Source: DAOSCP01 sp035379625 (lineage in GTDB: Bacteria > Bacteroidota > Ignavibacteria > Ignavibacteriales > DAOSCP01). Taken from it: DNA of 64,000 bases. The position numbers were made by a program, and so were the translations under genes. Of this stretch, positions 7,915-16,817 are shown one piece after another (within the stretch, counting starts at the first letter, position 1; each line of letters starts with the position of its first letter). The notes below the pieces were generated by a model. The model made no database searches. It saw nothing but the letters and a program-made list of their open reading frames with translations, and had not been told where the DNA came from. The stretch spans positions 1 to 64,000 of the forward strand of contig DAOSVM010000007.1 of assembly GCA_035379625.1 (NCBI GenBank). Reading direction: 5' to 3'.

Positions 7915-8235
7915 ATGATAATTTTAACAACGCCATCAATTGAAGGCAGAGAAATTGAAAAGTATTTGGGCGTGGTTTCTGGTAATGCCGTTTTAGGAAC
8001 AAATATTTTCCGAGATATTTTTGCTGGTATAAAAGATATTGTTGGTGGAAGAATGGGGCAATATGAAGATGTACTTGAAAAAGCTCAAGAGTTAGCTATT
8101 GAAGAAATGAAAGAAAAAGCTGAAAAATTAGGTGCTAATGCAATTATAGGGGTTAATATAAGTTTTAATACAATAGGGCAGGCCAGTAGCATGCTTATGG
8201 TTAATGTTGTTGGCACTGCTGTTTTAATTAAATAA
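7915..8235 (+). CDS. YbjQ/UPF0145 family protein
   Basis: This 106-residue protein matches the YbjQ-type (UPF0145) family: 'TTPSIEGREIEKYLGVVSG' at the N-terminus, 'GGRMGQYEDVLEKAQELA' in the middle and 'LGANAIIGVNISF' towards the C-terminus. The family forms small oligomers and is often called a putative heavy-metal-binding domain; no activity is firmly established. The start has a good AAAGGGGAA ribosome site. It lies 18 nt before the deoxyhypusine-synthase-like gene and is probably co-transcribed with it. Confidence 0.92.
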   Translation: MIILTTPSIEGREIEKYLGVVSGNAVLGTNIFRDIFAGIKDIVGGRMGQYEDVLEKAQELAIEEMKEKAEKLGANAIIGVNISFNTIGQASSMLMVNVVGTAVLIK

Positions 8236-8253
8236 ATAAAATAGGAGAAAAGA

Positions 8254-9288
8254 ATGTTAAACAAAAAAGAAGTTTTGAACAAAACAATTGAACATATCGA
8301 TATTAAAAAATATAATGTAGTTCCGATGATTGAAGATTTCTCAAAAATGGCGTTTCAAGCGAGAAATCTCAGTAACGCGGCACAAATTTTTGATATGATG
8401 TTAAAAGATAAAGATTGCACTGTAATTTTAACATTAGCTGGTAGTTTATTTAGTGCAGGATTAAAACAAGTTGTTGTTGATTTAGTTGAAAATAATATGG
8501 TAGATGCTATTGTATCAACTGGTGCTATAATTGTTGATCAAGATTTCTTCGAAGCTTTAGGCTTCAAACATTATATTGCTCCTGCGCCTTACTACTACGA
8601 CGATAACGATTTACGAGAAATTGCCATTGATAGAATTTATGATACTTATATTGATGAAGATGAATTAAGAGTTTGTGACGAAACAATGTATAAAATAGCA
8701 AATTCTTTAGAGCCAAGACCATATTCATCAAGAGAATTTATTTACGAAATGGGCAAATATTTGGAAGCTAATGGTGGACCAAAATCGGAAAGTTCTGTTG
8801 TATGGTCATGCTATAAGAAAAATGTTCCAATATTTGTACCAGCTTTTTCAGATTGCTCTGCAGGTTTTGGTTTGGTTATGCATTTACATGAAAAGAAAGA
8901 TAAATATATGAGTATCGACTCAGGAAGAGATTTCTATGAATTAACACAAATAAAATTAAATAGCAAAGATACAGGCTTGTTTATGATAGGTGGAGGTGTG
9001 CCAAAGAATTTTACGCAGGATATAGTTGTAGCAGCAGATATTTTAACAGAAAACGCTCCTATGCATAAATATGCTATCCAAATTACAGTAGCAGATGAAA
9101 GAGATGGCGCATTATCCGGATCAACATTAAAAGAAGCTTGTTCATGGGGAAAAGTATCTAAATCATATGAACAAATGGTATTTGCAGAAGCCACAATAGC
9201 TATGCCCTTAATTGCTGCATACGGTTACCACAAAGGAAGTTGGAAAGATAGGCAACCAAAAGAATTTCAAAAATTATTTAATAAATAA
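8254..9288 (+). CDS. Deoxyhypusine synthase-like protein
   Basis: This 344-residue protein belongs to the deoxyhypusine synthase family. The archaeal/eukaryotic enzymes transfer an aminobutyl group from spermidine to a lysine of eIF5A using NAD. The active-site lysine is retained: Lys300 in 'LKEACSWGKV' matches the 'WGK' lysine of DHS. NAD-binding segments 'VSTGAIIVDQD' (87-97) and 'MIGGGVPKNF' (244-253) are also present. Bacteria lack eIF5A, and bacterial homologues may act on other amine substrates such as in homospermidine formation, so the substrate is uncertain. EF-P, the bacterial eIF5A homologue, is encoded 3.9 kb downstream but in a different transcription unit. A strong terminator follows. 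Confidence 0.88.
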   Translation: MLNKKEVLNKTIEHIDIKKYNVVPMIEDFSKMAFQARNLSNAAQIFDMMLKDKDCTVILTLAGSLFSAGLKQVVVDLVENNMVDAIVSTGAIIVDQDFFEALGFKHYIAPAPYYYDDNDLREIAIDRIYDTYIDEDELRVCDETMYKIANSLEPRPYSSREFIYEMGKYLEANGGPKSESSVVWSCYKKNVPIFVPAFSDCSAGFGLVMHLHEKKDKYMSIDSGRDFYELTQIKLNSKDTGLFMIGGGVPKNFTQDIVVAADILTENAPMHKYAIQITVADERDGALSGSTLKEACSWGKVSKSYEQMVFAEATIAMPLIAAYGYHKGSWKDRQPKEFQKLFNK

Positions 9289-9294
9289 AAAATT

Positions 9295-9319
9295 AAAGCC
9301 CCTTAATTGGGGCTTTTTT
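9295..9319 (+). terminator. Rho-independent terminator after the deoxyhypusine synthase-like gene
   Basis: An 8-bp stem (AAAGCCCC/GGGGCTTT, 6-nt loop) is followed by a T-run, 6 nt after the stop codon at 9288. Confidence 0.9.
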
Positions 9320-9350
9320 AAAAATATTATTTATAAAATTAATGCTCTAT

Positions 9351-9406
9351 AGCTCGGACAGTATAAGCTTGAGCCCGCTTACGCGGGCGGGCTAACGCCT
9401 AAAAAT
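9351..9406 (+). repeat. Solo left end of the intergenic palindromic element (fragment)
   Basis: The sequence starts AGCTCGGACAGTATAAGCTT and continues with a short hairpin AGCCCGC-TTAC-GCGGGC, then GGGCTAACGCC as in the left ends of the full copies. No 17-bp array or right end follows. The rest of this 230-bp convergent gap (to 9549) is A+T-rich sequence in which I see nothing else. It is best read as a decayed or deleted copy, or a solo end. Confidence 0.75.
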
Positions 9407-9549
9407 AGAAAAAAATCAATTGCTTAACAAATTAGTATAAAAAACTTTTTCAAAAAATTATAATCATCAAACAACATTCAAAATTATACTTATAAAATTT
9501 TAAACTTTCAAAAAAGCTACTTTTTTAGTTATTATATTTTATTAACATT

Positions 9550-10611
9550 TTACTTGAATAAATAAGCTGCTTTATTCAAATCATTCATATTTTTAATAGG
9601 ATTTTCTGGAGTTAAATATTGAGCTAAAAACTTATAAATTTTTATTCTTATTTCACGAGCTTGTTTGGTATCAATTCTATCAAAAGAGTGTCCACCTGGC
9701 ATATCTTTGAAAATTTCATATTCAAATTTTTTGTTATTTGCCTTTAATGTATTTATAAGGTTCAAAACTTCAATATAATAAACATCATCATCATTTGTAT
9801 TTGTATGTATTAATAATGGTTTCGAAAGTTTTTCAGCGTGAAAATATGGTGATCTTTTTAAGTATTCAAAAATATTTTCTTTAGCGGTTTGCCCAATATG
9901 ATATTCAGCAGAAAATAATTTACGATATGAATCATCGCTATATCCCATCCGCATAACCAAATCACTAACCGGAACGCCCGCAAAACCAACAGCATAATCA
10001 TCTGGATAATTGAATAGATTCATAAGAGTAATCATTCCACCGTGAGACCAACCAACTATGCCAACTCTTTTTGAATCAACAAAATCATAATTATCAATTA
10101 CAAACTTTTTAGCATACAAACAATCTTCGTTTTCCAAACCACCATAATCAATACTCTCATAAAAATCTTTACCGTAACCAGTGCTACCGCGATATTCTGG
10201 AGCAACAACAATATAACCTTGTGATACAAGTTCGCGTACAATATGTGTGTAGTAAGTTGTAAAATCAGCGTGTACACCACCGTGTGGAAAAACAATTAGT
10301 GGGTATTTTTTCTTGTAATCAATATTTTTTGGTATGAACAAATAAGTCCAAAATTTTAGTGGATTCTTCGCCCCCATAGCATCGGTATTTTTAACATTAG
10401 CTTTTGGTGGTCCATAAATAAACAACTTGTCAATAAAAGCAACATCCCCTACACGATTAAACCATAAATTATCATCAATTAGTTTTTGCATCTCATCCAA
10501 TCGATGATAAATACTTTGCATTTGCGAAATAATTGTATTGTTAATATTATTGTCCTGTGCATAAATAAATCCACAATACAATATCATTGTAAATATGAAA
10601 ATATTTTTCAT
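9550..10611 (-). CDS. Exported alpha/beta hydrolase, S9 prolyl-oligopeptidase-like
   Basis: This 353-residue protein starts with a signal peptide (residues 1-18, ending 'GFIYAQ'). The catalytic domain carries the oxyanion/cap region 'VFPHGGVHADF', 'YRGSTGYGKDFY', and the nucleophile elbow 'GWSHGGM'. A downstream Asp in 'TNTNDDDVYY' and His in 'GGHSFDR' complete a Ser-Asp-His triad. These match the S9/dienelactone-hydrolase-like fold. It lacks the long beta-propeller of full prolyl oligopeptidases, so a small ester or peptide substrate is likely. It follows the GNAT gene by one base and is probably in an operon with it. Confidence 0.88.
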   Translation of the reverse strand: MKNIFIFTMILYCGFIYAQDNNINNTIISQMQSIYHRLDEMQKLIDDNLWFNRVGDVAFIDKLFIYGPPKANVKNTDAMGAKNPLKFWTYLFIPKNIDYKKKYPLIVFPHGGVHADFTTYYTHIVRELVSQGYIVVAPEYRGSTGYGKDFYESIDYGGLENEDCLYAKKFVIDNYDFVDSKRVGIVGWSHGGMITLMNLFNYPDDYAVGFAGVPVSDLVMRMGYSDDSYRKLFSAEYHIGQTAKENIFEYLKRSPYFHAEKLSKPLLIHTNTNDDDVYYIEVLNLINTLKANNKKFEYEIFKDMPGGHSFDRIDTKQAREIRIKIYKFLAQYLTPENPIKNMNDLNKAAYLFK

Positions 10612-10612
10612 T

Positions 10613-11032
10613 TTAAAACCCCGTCTTTCTATTAATTAAAACTTTATAATCTCCTAGTTCAGTAAAATCATATTTCTTATAAAGTGCAATTGCAATCTTA
10701 TTATTTTCATTAACTTCTAATTTTATTTGTCTTTTATTCTCAGATGCAATATTTATGATTTTTTCCATCAAAAGATGTGAAAGTTTTTTATTTTGATAAA
10801 GTGGATCTATGGCAAAATGATGTAAGTACATTCTTCGGCCATCATCTGTTAACCACGCAGTAGCTATAAGATTATCAGCATCGTATAAACCGTATAAAAC
10901 ACCGCCATATTTAAAAGTACTAACAAGAACTTCAAATGAATCGCCCCTTTCTGGATTTTCAATGCCAGTTTTTTGCCATATAATTTTGGCTTTATGAAAT
11001 TCGCTTTTAGTTTTAATTTTTTTTATTTCCAT
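10613..11032 (-). CDS. GNAT family N-acetyltransferase
   Basis: This 139-residue protein has the GNAT layout: beta strands with 'YLHHFAIDPLYQNKKLSHLLMEKII' (acetyl-CoA-binding motif A; the usual Q/R-x-x-G-x-G/A is degenerate, here QNKKLS) and 'IKLEVNENNKIAIALYKKYDF' (motif B). The C-terminal 'LINRK' strand is typical. The acceptor substrate cannot be told from sequence. It is the promoter-proximal gene before the exported hydrolase. Confidence 0.9.
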   Translation of the reverse strand: MEIKKIKTKSEFHKAKIIWQKTGIENPERGDSFEVLVSTFKYGGVLYGLYDADNLIATAWLTDDGRRMYLHHFAIDPLYQNKKLSHLLMEKIINIASENKRQIKLEVNENNKIAIALYKKYDFTELGDYKVLINRKTGF

Positions 11033-11130
11033 AACTTCACTTGTTTTTAAGCAATTTAATGAAATTTTAAAAATTAAAAAAAATAAAATGGCATAATATT
11101 TGATAATTGATGTAAAAACTTAGGTTTACC

Positions 11131-11526
11131 ATGCAACTCAAAATTAATAATTACAAAATAAATCAAAATAATTTAAACGAGTTGACTTATATAAACGATA
11201 AAAAAGAGGTTGCAAAAAAAACAGACCAACAATCAGCTCCAACACGAAAAAAAGATGAACTAGTTCTATCTGAAGAAGCAAAAAAATTATTGGAAAATAA
11301 AAACAAAATCAATCCCGGCGATAGCCGATTTAAACCACTTTTTGAACGTTACGGCATAGATACAACTCACGAATTAAGTTTACTGATTTACATTGATGGA
11401 AAAGTAGTTGTAACTAATAACCATCCGGATAAAGGTAAAATAGAAGCTTTATTGAACTCTGACAATGAATTAGCCAAGGCAATAAAAATGTCTTTAGGAG
11501 CATCATTTTATACAGAAAATATCTAG
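11131..11526 (+). CDS. Hypothetical protein
   Basis: This 131-residue protein is not recognised. The first half is polar and Asn/Lys rich, with 'KKDELVLSEEAKKLLENK' (about 40-58), a phrase also seen in flagellar/FlgM-like and related small helical proteins; this is too weak for assignment. The second half ('SLLIYIDGKVVVTNNHP...KAIKMSLGASF') looks like a small alpha/beta domain. No signal peptide. It is 77 nt upstream of dnaX on the same strand, with a start close to a weak ribosome site. Confidence 0.65.
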   Translation: MQLKINNYKINQNNLNELTYINDKKEVAKKTDQQSAPTRKKDELVLSEEAKKLLENKNKINPGDSRFKPLFERYGIDTTHELSLLIYIDGKVVVTNNHPDKGKIEALLNSDNELAKAIKMSLGASFYTENI

Positions 11527-11603
11527 GTTTTAGCCTTCCTAAAAATCTCTTTTTTTTTTGAAATAATTTTTCATTAAATTTGTAAAAACAAAGATTAACA
11601 TTT

Positions 11604-13145
11604 ATGAGCTTCATTGTATCTGCTAGAAAGTACAGACCACAAAAATTTAGTGAAGTTATTGGGCAAGATCATATTGTTACAACAATTAAAAATTCAATAC
11701 TCAATAACAAAATTGCACATGCTTACCTATTTTCCGGTCCAAGAGGAGTTGGAAAAACTACAACAGCAAGACTAATAGCAAAAAGTATTAATTGTTTATC
11801 TCGAGAAGATTTTGAACCGTGTGGTAAATGTTCTGCCTGCCAAGCATTCGACAATTCTCAATCTTATGACATTATAGAGCTTGATGCGGCTTCTAACAGA
11901 CGAATTGAAGATATTAGAGTGTTAATAGATAGTGTAAAATATCCACCTACTGTTTCAAAATATAAAATCTACATCATTGATGAAGTTCATATGCTAACTA
12001 CTGAATCTTTCAATGCATTGTTAAAAACATTGGAAGAGCCACCTGAATATGTTGTATTTATATTTGCAACAACAGATTTGCATAAAGTTCCGGCGACAAT
12101 AAAATCTCGTTGCCAAAGATTTGATTTTAAAAGAATGGATGTCGGTGATATAGTTAAACAATTAAAAATCATTTGTGAGAATGAAAATATAACATATGAT
12201 GATAAAAGTTTGTACCTAATTGCACAGAAAGCTGATGGTGCAATGCGCGATGCAGAAAGTATTTTTGACCAAGTTGCTACTTACTGCCAATCAAATATAA
12301 CCTTTGAGCAAATAAAAGAATATTTTGCGCTCATTGATGAAGAAATTATTTTTCAGCTCATTGATGATATTTTGAATAAAAATGTTGCTGATGCCTTTAT
12401 TATTACTCATAAAATTTATGATAATGGTTGGAACTATAATGAATTTATTAATGAAACTATTAGATATTTCAAATACCTACTAGAATTAAAATTAACTAAA
12501 AATATAACCAACATTTCAGAAACTAATAAAGATAGACTTATTACCTTAGTTGATAAATTTACAGTTTCTGATATCATTAGAATGATTAATTTCTTAAATC
12601 AAGCCAATTACGAATTAAAATCAGCTCAAAATCAACGTATATTTTTTGAAATAACACTATGCAATTTAATCCTTATTGAAAAATCAGCAACTATTACAGA
12701 GCTAATTAATGTAATTAAAAATAATGAAGTTTCATTAAAAGAAACACAAAATGAATATTCAACTGTAAAAACCGAAAATATTAACACAAAAGTTGATGGA
12801 AATAATCCTATAAAAGAAGAAATTAGAAGTAATACGTCTGCTGAAATAAAAAAGGATTTTAATGGTTTTTTGAATTACTTAAGCACTCAACAAAAATTAT
12901 TATATACAACTATTCAACAATGCAGTACTGAATTTAATGAAAACAGCCTAAAAGTAATAGTAAAAAATCCAGATATTAAATTCTCCGAAACACAACAAAC
13001 AAGCCTAAAAGATGTTTTAAGTCAATATTTTGGTAAATCTATAGAATTAAAAATTGAATATCAGATAATTCAACAGAAATTTGAAGATGATGATATGGTT
13101 AAAACTATCAAGCAAAGAATGGGCGGGTCAGAAATTTTTAAATAA
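11604..13145 (+). CDS. dnaX: DNA polymerase III subunit gamma/tau
   Basis: The clamp-loader ATPase, 513 residues. It shows Walker A 'GPRGVGKT' (45-52), zinc-binding cysteines (Cys64, Cys73, Cys76, Cys79), Walker B 'IIDEVHM' and the sensor-1 region 'FIFATTDLHKVPATIKSRCQRF'. The C-terminal part (after about 370) is a diverged tau-like tail. No A-rich -1 frameshift signal of the E. coli type is evident. It works with the delta subunit encoded by holA at 22248. It is followed closely by efp. Confidence 0.97.
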   Translation: MSFIVSARKYRPQKFSEVIGQDHIVTTIKNSILNNKIAHAYLFSGPRGVGKTTTARLIAKSINCLSREDFEPCGKCSACQAFDNSQSYDIIELDAASNRRIEDIRVLIDSVKYPPTVSKYKIYIIDEVHMLTTESFNALLKTLEEPPEYVVFIFATTDLHKVPATIKSRCQRFDFKRMDVGDIVKQLKIICENENITYDDKSLYLIAQKADGAMRDAESIFDQVATYCQSNITFEQIKEYFALIDEEIIFQLIDDILNKNVADAFIITHKIYDNGWNYNEFINETIRYFKYLLELKLTKNITNISETNKDRLITLVDKFTVSDIIRMINFLNQANYELKSAQNQRIFFEITLCNLILIEKSATITELINVIKNNEVSLKETQNEYSTVKTENINTKVDGNNPIKEEIRSNTSAEIKKDFNGFLNYLSTQQKLLYTTIQQCSTEFNENSLKVIVKNPDIKFSETQQTSLKDVLSQYFGKSIELKIEYQIIQQKFEDDDMVKTIKQRMGGSEIFK

Positions 13146-13204
13146 ATTTTTTTTTAATTAATTTTTTTTTAATTTACAATTTCAAAACAATTATAAGGAG
13201 TAAC

Positions 13205-13771
13205 ATGGCGGATACATCAGATATCAGAATTGGTTTAATTATCAGATTTAAAGATGATTTATATAACATTATCGATTTTCAACACGTAAAACCTGGTAAA
13301 GGTGGTGCGTTTGTCCGAACAACATTAAAAAATTTAAAAACAGGAAGAGTAATTGACAATACATTCCGTTCTGGTGAAAAAATTGAACCTGTAAGAGTTG
13401 AAAGAAGAAAATTCCAATATTTATATAGCGAAGGTGAAAATTTAGTTTGTATGGATCAAGAAACCTTCGATCATATTAACATTCCAGTAGAATTATTTGA
13501 TGGTAAAGAAGTCTATTTAAAAGAAAGTACTGAAATTGATGTTCTTTATGATGGTGAGAATATAATTTCAGTTGAAATTCCTTTATTTGTAATATTAGAA
13601 GTTACACATACAGAACCTGGTTTTAAAGGTGATACTGCAACTAACGTTATGAAACCAGCCACATTAGAAACTGGAGCTGTAATTCAAGTACCATTATTTG
13701 TTGAAATTGGAGATGTTTTAAAAGTTGATACAAGAACCGGCGAATACGTCGAAAGAATAAAAAATAAGTAG
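13205..13771 (+). CDS. efp: Translation elongation factor P
   Basis: EF-P relieves ribosomes stalled at polyproline. The 188-residue length is normal, with the KOW-like N-domain and two OB domains. The loop that reaches the peptidyl-transferase centre reads 'HVKPGKGGAF', with Lys32 at the position of the modified lysine of E. coli EF-P. No epmA/epmB or other modifying gene lies next to it; a deoxyhypusine synthase-like gene lies 3.9 kb away. The ribosome site AAGGAG is strong. gcvH follows after 9 nt. Confidence 0.97.
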   Translation: MADTSDIRIGLIIRFKDDLYNIIDFQHVKPGKGGAFVRTTLKNLKTGRVIDNTFRSGEKIEPVRVERRKFQYLYSEGENLVCMDQETFDHINIPVELFDGKEVYLKESTEIDVLYDGENIISVEIPLFVILEVTHTEPGFKGDTATNVMKPATLETGAVIQVPLFVEIGDVLKVDTRTGEYVERIKNK

Positions 13772-13780
13772 GAGTTTAAA

Positions 13781-14161
13781 ATGAATATCCCAACTAATTT
13801 AAAGTACACAAAAGATCACGAGTGGGCAAAAATTGAAGGTAATATTGCGATTATTGGAATAACAGATTTTGCTCAAGGTGAATTAGGCGATGTTGTATTT
13901 GTTGATATCGATCCAAATCTTGCAGAAGTTTCTGCTGGTAAAGTATTTGGAACAATAGAAGCGGTTAAGACTGTTAGTGATTTATACGCACCAGTTAGTG
14001 GAAAAGTTGTTGCAATTAACGACCAATTATCTGCTGATGCTGCTATCGTTAATCGTGATCCTTATGGAGAAGGATGGCTTATTAAGGTTGAAATGAGTAA
14101 TACTGCAGAAGTAGAACAATTATTAACAGCTGAACAATACCAAGAATTAATTGGACAATAA
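13781..14161 (+). CDS. gcvH: Glycine cleavage system H protein
   Basis: The lipoyl carrier of the glycine cleavage system, 126 residues. The lipoylated lysine is Lys63 in 'GTIEAVKTVSDLYAP', and the N-terminal 'YTKDHEW' is diagnostic. It shuttles the aminomethyl group from the P protein to the T protein. It lies 9 nt upstream of gcvPA in one operon; gcvPB and gcvT are not in the window. Confidence 0.98.
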   Translation: MNIPTNLKYTKDHEWAKIEGNIAIIGITDFAQGELGDVVFVDIDPNLAEVSAGKVFGTIEAVKTVSDLYAPVSGKVVAINDQLSADAAIVNRDPYGEGWLIKVEMSNTAEVEQLLTAEQYQELIGQ

Positions 14162-14170
14162 GGAGTAATT

Positions 14171-15508
14171 ATGGCATACATTGCCAATACTGAAAATGAT
14201 ATTAAAGAAATGCTCGAGGCAATTGGTGTTAAAACTTTTGATGAGCTTATTTCAAATATACCAGAAGATTTGAAGTTCAAAGGTGAATTAAATATACCTT
14301 CAGAAATTTCAGAATACGAAGCATATTCAGAATTAGAAAAATTAGCTTTACAGAACAAAAGTAATTTAGCTATTTTTGCAGGAGCTGGGGCTTACGATCA
14401 TTATGTCCCTGCTGCAATAAAGCAAATTATTAGTCGCTCAGAATTTTATACTGCATATACACCATACCAAGCAGAAGTTTCACAAGGTACTTTACAAGCA
14501 ATTTATGAATTCCAATCAATGATTTGTGATATCACAGGTATGGATGTAGCCAATGCATCTATGTATGATGGCGCAACTGCTTTAGCTGAAGCAATGTTAT
14601 TAGCTGTTGCTCATACAAGAAAAAATAAATTCGTAATTCCAGCCAATTTACATCCACATTATCGTAAAGTACTTGAAACATACGCTTATGGTAAACAAAT
14701 TGAATTAGTACAAATTCCTATTGAAGATGGTTCTATTAATTTAATCGAACTCAAAAATCTTGTTGATAATAATGTTGCTGCTGTTGCTGTTCAACAACCT
14801 AATTTTTACGGTATTATTGAAGATGTTTATGAAATTGAAAAAATTGCTCATGAAAAAGGTGCTTTATTTGTTGTAAGTGTTGATATTCTAACTTTAGGAA
14901 TGTTGGAAGCTCCCGGTAAATATGGTGCTGATATTGTAACAGGTGATGCTCATTACCTTGGTTCTCCTTTAAATTATGGTGGACCATATTTAGGTATTTT
15001 TGCTGTTAAACAAGATTTAATAAGAAAAATTCCTGGTAGATTAGCTGGCGTTACTGTAGATGTTGATGGAAACAGAGGTTTTGTTTTAACCCTCCAAACT
15101 CGTGAGCAACAAATAAAAAGAGAAAAAGCTACTTCAAACATTTGTTCTAATCAAGGCCTTGTAATGCTTGCTGCTACAATTTACCTTAGTTTAATTGGCA
15201 AAGAAGGATTTAAAAACCTTGCTAATCTTGCTTATCATAAAGCACATTATTTGGCTTCTGAATTGACTAAAATTAATGGTGTAAAATTAAAATATCAAAA
15301 ACCATTTTTTAGGGAATTTGTGGTTGATACAGTTAAACAACCAAAATTAATCATTAACGCTCTTCTTGATAATGATATTCTTGCAGGCGTTGATTTAGCT
15401 AGATTTTATGAAGGTGATAGCGGTTTACTTATTGCTGTTACTGAAAAAAGGTCTAAAGCTGATATCGATAATTTTGTATTAAAATTAGAAACTTTTTTAA
15501 GAACTTAA
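14171..15508 (+). CDS. gcvPA: Glycine dehydrogenase (decarboxylating) subunit 1
   Basis: This is the N-terminal half of a split P protein, 445 residues. The PLP lysine is on the other subunit (gcvPB, absent here). Typical segments are 'FAGAGAYDHYVPAAI', 'YTPYQAEVSQGTLQ', 'MYDGATALAEA' and 'LNYGGPYLGIFA'. It starts with an AAGGAG site 9 nt after gcvH and shares one base with radC (TAATG). The split form is common in Bacteroidetes-Chlorobi and many other bacteria. Confidence 0.97.
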   Translation: MAYIANTENDIKEMLEAIGVKTFDELISNIPEDLKFKGELNIPSEISEYEAYSELEKLALQNKSNLAIFAGAGAYDHYVPAAIKQIISRSEFYTAYTPYQAEVSQGTLQAIYEFQSMICDITGMDVANASMYDGATALAEAMLLAVAHTRKNKFVIPANLHPHYRKVLETYAYGKQIELVQIPIEDGSINLIELKNLVDNNVAAVAVQQPNFYGIIEDVYEIEKIAHEKGALFVVSVDILTLGMLEAPGKYGADIVTGDAHYLGSPLNYGGPYLGIFAVKQDLIRKIPGRLAGVTVDVDGNRGFVLTLQTREQQIKREKATSNICSNQGLVMLAATIYLSLIGKEGFKNLANLAYHKAHYLASELTKINGVKLKYQKPFFREFVVDTVKQPKLIINALLDNDILAGVDLARFYEGDSGLLIAVTEKRSKADIDNFVLKLETFLRT

Positions 15509-16215
15509 TGAAATTCAAAGAATTAAGTCATTCTGATAAACCAAGAGAAAAAATTTTAAATTTTGGCCCTGAAAGTTTATCTGAAAGTGAATTAATTGCT
15601 ATTTTGTTAAATACTGGCATTAAAGATAAAAATGTTCTAGAAGTATCAAGGGAGTTATTGAGTTATTTCAATAACTCTCTTATCTTATTATACCAAGGGC
15701 TCTTAAGTTATATAGAAAATATTAAAGAAAATAAACCACAGAGTCCTGTCTTTAAAGGCTTAGGGCCTGCTAAAGTTGCTAAACTAATTGCTGCTCTTGA
15801 AATCGCTAAAAGAATGGAGCAAGCTAAATATCCTATCATAAACGAAGCATTTTCAAGCCCTGAGGTTGTTGTCAAACATTTTCGTGCCGAATTGCGCAAA
15901 GAGCCAATTGAACAATTTATTGTTGTTCTTTTAAATCGCCAAAATGTTATGATAGATAAAAGAAAATTTGGAGATGCTTCTATTGCAAGTGTTCATATAT
16001 CGTTACGTGAAGTTTTCAAATATGCTGTACAAAAAAATGCTGCCAGTATGATTCTTATCCACAATCATCCTTCCAATAACATAAAACCTAGCGATGCTGA
16101 TATACAAATTACTAATAAAATGAGAAATATTGCTAAAGAGCTTGAAATAGATCTCCTTGACCACTTAATTATTACTCACGATAGCTATTTTAGTTTTGCT
16201 GAAAAAATATTTTAA
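15508..16215 (+). CDS. radC: RadC family protein (JAMM/MPN+ domain)
   Basis: This 235-residue protein has an N-terminal helix-hairpin-helix region ('GLGPAKVAKLIAALEIAKR', about 85-102) and the JAMM metal-binding motif 'HNHPSNNIKPSDAD' (His185, His187, Asp196). The once-claimed DNA repair role is disputed; the family is often linked to DNA processing. Its ATG overlaps the gcvPA stop by one base, so it is translated as part of the gcv operon. Confidence 0.95.
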   Translation: MKFKELSHSDKPREKILNFGPESLSESELIAILLNTGIKDKNVLEVSRELLSYFNNSLILLYQGLLSYIENIKENKPQSPVFKGLGPAKVAKLIAALEIAKRMEQAKYPIINEAFSSPEVVVKHFRAELRKEPIEQFIVVLLNRQNVMIDKRKFGDASIASVHISLREVFKYAVQKNAASMILIHNHPSNNIKPSDADIQITNKMRNIAKELEIDLLDHLIITHDSYFSFAEKIF

Positions 16216-16271
16216 ATAAAATACAATAATATTCCTATCTTTTCGTTTACTAATATAGAAAATAAAATTTT

Positions 16272-16817
16272 ATGGTTAAGAATTTGGATAATAACCTTAT
16301 AGATGAAGCAAAAAATGGAAATCAGAGGGCTTTTGCTTTTATTGTTAAATATTATGAAAAACAATTAATTTCTTATGTCTTTAAAATGACAAAAAGTAGA
16401 AATGATTTGGATGATATTATTCAAGAAGTTCTTATTAAAACTTGGCAAAATTTAAAAAAACTTGATAATTATGATAAATTTTCTAATTGGATGTTTTCTA
16501 TCGCTCATAATTGTTGCATTGATTATTTAAGAAAAAATAAAAAACTTGATAATGATATTGAAAACGAAATTCTTTATGATGAAAATATTGATTTACCAAC
16601 TGAAATTTTAATGAAAAAAGAACTTGAGAATATAATTAATGATATTGTTGCAGATTTGCCGGAAAAGCAAAAAAATGTTTTCCTGCTTAGAAATGATGCT
16701 GAACTATCGTTTAAAGATATAGCAGAAATTACCAAAGAACCATTAAATACTGTTTTAAGTCATTATAACTATGCAATAAAAAAAATTAAAAAGGAATTAC
16801 AAAAATATTATGAATAA
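16272..16817 (+). CDS. ECF-type RNA polymerase sigma factor
   Basis: This 181-residue protein has sigma region 2 ('FAFIVKYYEKQLISYVFKMTKSRNDLDDIIQEVLIKTWQNL', about 20-60) and region 4 ('LPEKQKNVFLLRNDAELSFKDIAEITKEPLNTVLSHYNYAIKKIKKEL', about 130-177). Regions 1 and 3 are absent, as in ECF factors. The last 8 nt overlap the anti-sigma gene, a standard coupling of regulator and antagonist. No self-promoter is clear in the 56 nt after radC. Confidence 0.95.
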   Translation: MVKNLDNNLIDEAKNGNQRAFAFIVKYYEKQLISYVFKMTKSRNDLDDIIQEVLIKTWQNLKKLDNYDKFSNWMFSIAHNCCIDYLRKNKKLDNDIENEILYDENIDLPTEILMKKELENIINDIVADLPEKQKNVFLLRNDAELSFKDIAEITKEPLNTVLSHYNYAIKKIKKELQKYYE

